Shown one piece after another: positions 8,126-8,354 of a DNA stretch of 8,354 nucleotides (position 1 is the first letter of the stretch; every line of letters begins with the position of its first letter). Made by a program: the position numbers and the translations under genes. This DNA comes from Flavobacteriaceae bacterium (GTDB taxonomy: Bacteria; Bacteroidota; Bacteroidia; Flavobacteriales; Flavobacteriaceae). Below the pieces are notes generated by a model that saw only the letters and a program-made list of their open reading frames with translations, was not told the DNA's origin and did no database searches. The DNA is taken from assembly GCA_018623655.1 (NCBI GenBank), contig JAAZVG010000062.1, positions 1-8,354 on the forward strand. Reading direction: 5' to 3'.

Positions 8126-8306
8126 AAAAGAATTTTTCACGTATCATTTTCTCTGCAGTGAAAGTATTAATGCAGTAAAAATGAAGTAACCTTAATTTTT
8201 ATCTCTGCGCAGATCAGTAGTAAATTTAGTTGCTTAAAATCTTGTAATAGCATATTTCTACTCAGAAAGAAATACATCGTTCATTGATTGTTAAGTTAAT
8301 TAGATC
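8126..8306. other. Non-coding stretch downstream of the regulator with small repeats
   Basis: I see no convincing coding region here on either strand. Visible elements are TCTCTGC at 8150-8156 and again at 8202-8208, an imperfect direct repeat TGCAGTGAAA (8154-8163) and TGCAGTAAAA (8171-8180), and a perfect 10-bp palindrome TCTGCGCAGA (8204-8213). TTTCAC (8135-8140) can also pair with GTGAAA (8158-8163) across a 17-nt loop. These could belong to a 3' untranslated region, a small RNA, or chance; no family could be recognised. Confidence 0.45.
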
Positions 8307-8334
8307 ATAAGCCTGTTCTATTGGACAGGCTTAT
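8307..8334 (+). terminator. Intrinsic terminator downstream of the regulator
   Basis: ATAAGCCTGT (8307-8316) pairs perfectly with ACAGGCTTAT (8325-8334). The stem extends inward through a T-G wobble and a C-G pair, giving 12 pairs closed by a TATT loop. The 3' side continues as the T-rich TTCTTTATTA. The 5' side is not A-rich, so it should act on + strand transcripts. It lies 181 nt beyond the regulator stop, which implies a long 3' untranslated region or a separate short transcript ending here. Confidence 0.75.
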
Positions 8335-8354
8335 TTCTTTATTACCATTTGTTA

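Noticed and set aside
8230..8260. TTG at 8230-8232 followed by AT-rich sequence, considered as a promoter for a small RNA
   Set aside because: No acceptable TAnnTTTG box lies at the required spacing, so it cannot be supported from sequence.

Overview
The window comes from a low-GC member of the Bacteroidota, most likely a flavobacterium. The grounds are a tandem SusC/SusD pair, AT-rich start regions without clear Shine-Dalgarno sequences, lipoproteins with Bacteroidota-style post-cysteine residues, and a transmembrane TPR/helix-turn-helix regulator of a type common in this phylum. The genus cannot be named from the sequence alone.

All genes are on the + strand. Positions 1-2493 hold the 3' part of a SusC/RagA TonB-dependent outer-membrane transporter; its signal peptide, N-terminal domain and start codon lie left of the window. 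A SusD/RagB nutrient-binding lipoprotein follows 16 bp later (2510-4183). A strong intrinsic terminator (4204-4241) closes the SusCD unit. Next come a sialate O-acetylesterase-like SGNH esterase (4285-6357) and, 82 bp later, a transmembrane TPR regulator with a C-terminal LuxR/GerE-like helix-turn-helix (6440-8125). The last 229 bp contain no convincing gene. They hold small repeats, a 10-bp palindrome and a second terminator hairpin (8307-8334).

Together this looks like part of a polysaccharide (glycan) utilisation locus. SusD would capture an oligosaccharide at the cell surface, SusC would import it with TonB-derived energy, the esterase would remove acetyl groups from it, and the membrane-bound regulator would link a periplasmic or envelope signal to transcription. 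The substrate cannot be determined: no glycoside hydrolase, lyase or sulfatase is visible, and the locus may continue to the left or right.

I see no radically new system. The points most worth checking are the regulator's link to the locus, the altered WYQGEEN motif and predicted localisation of the esterase, the terminator that separates SusCD from the enzyme gene, and the repeat-bearing region at the right end.
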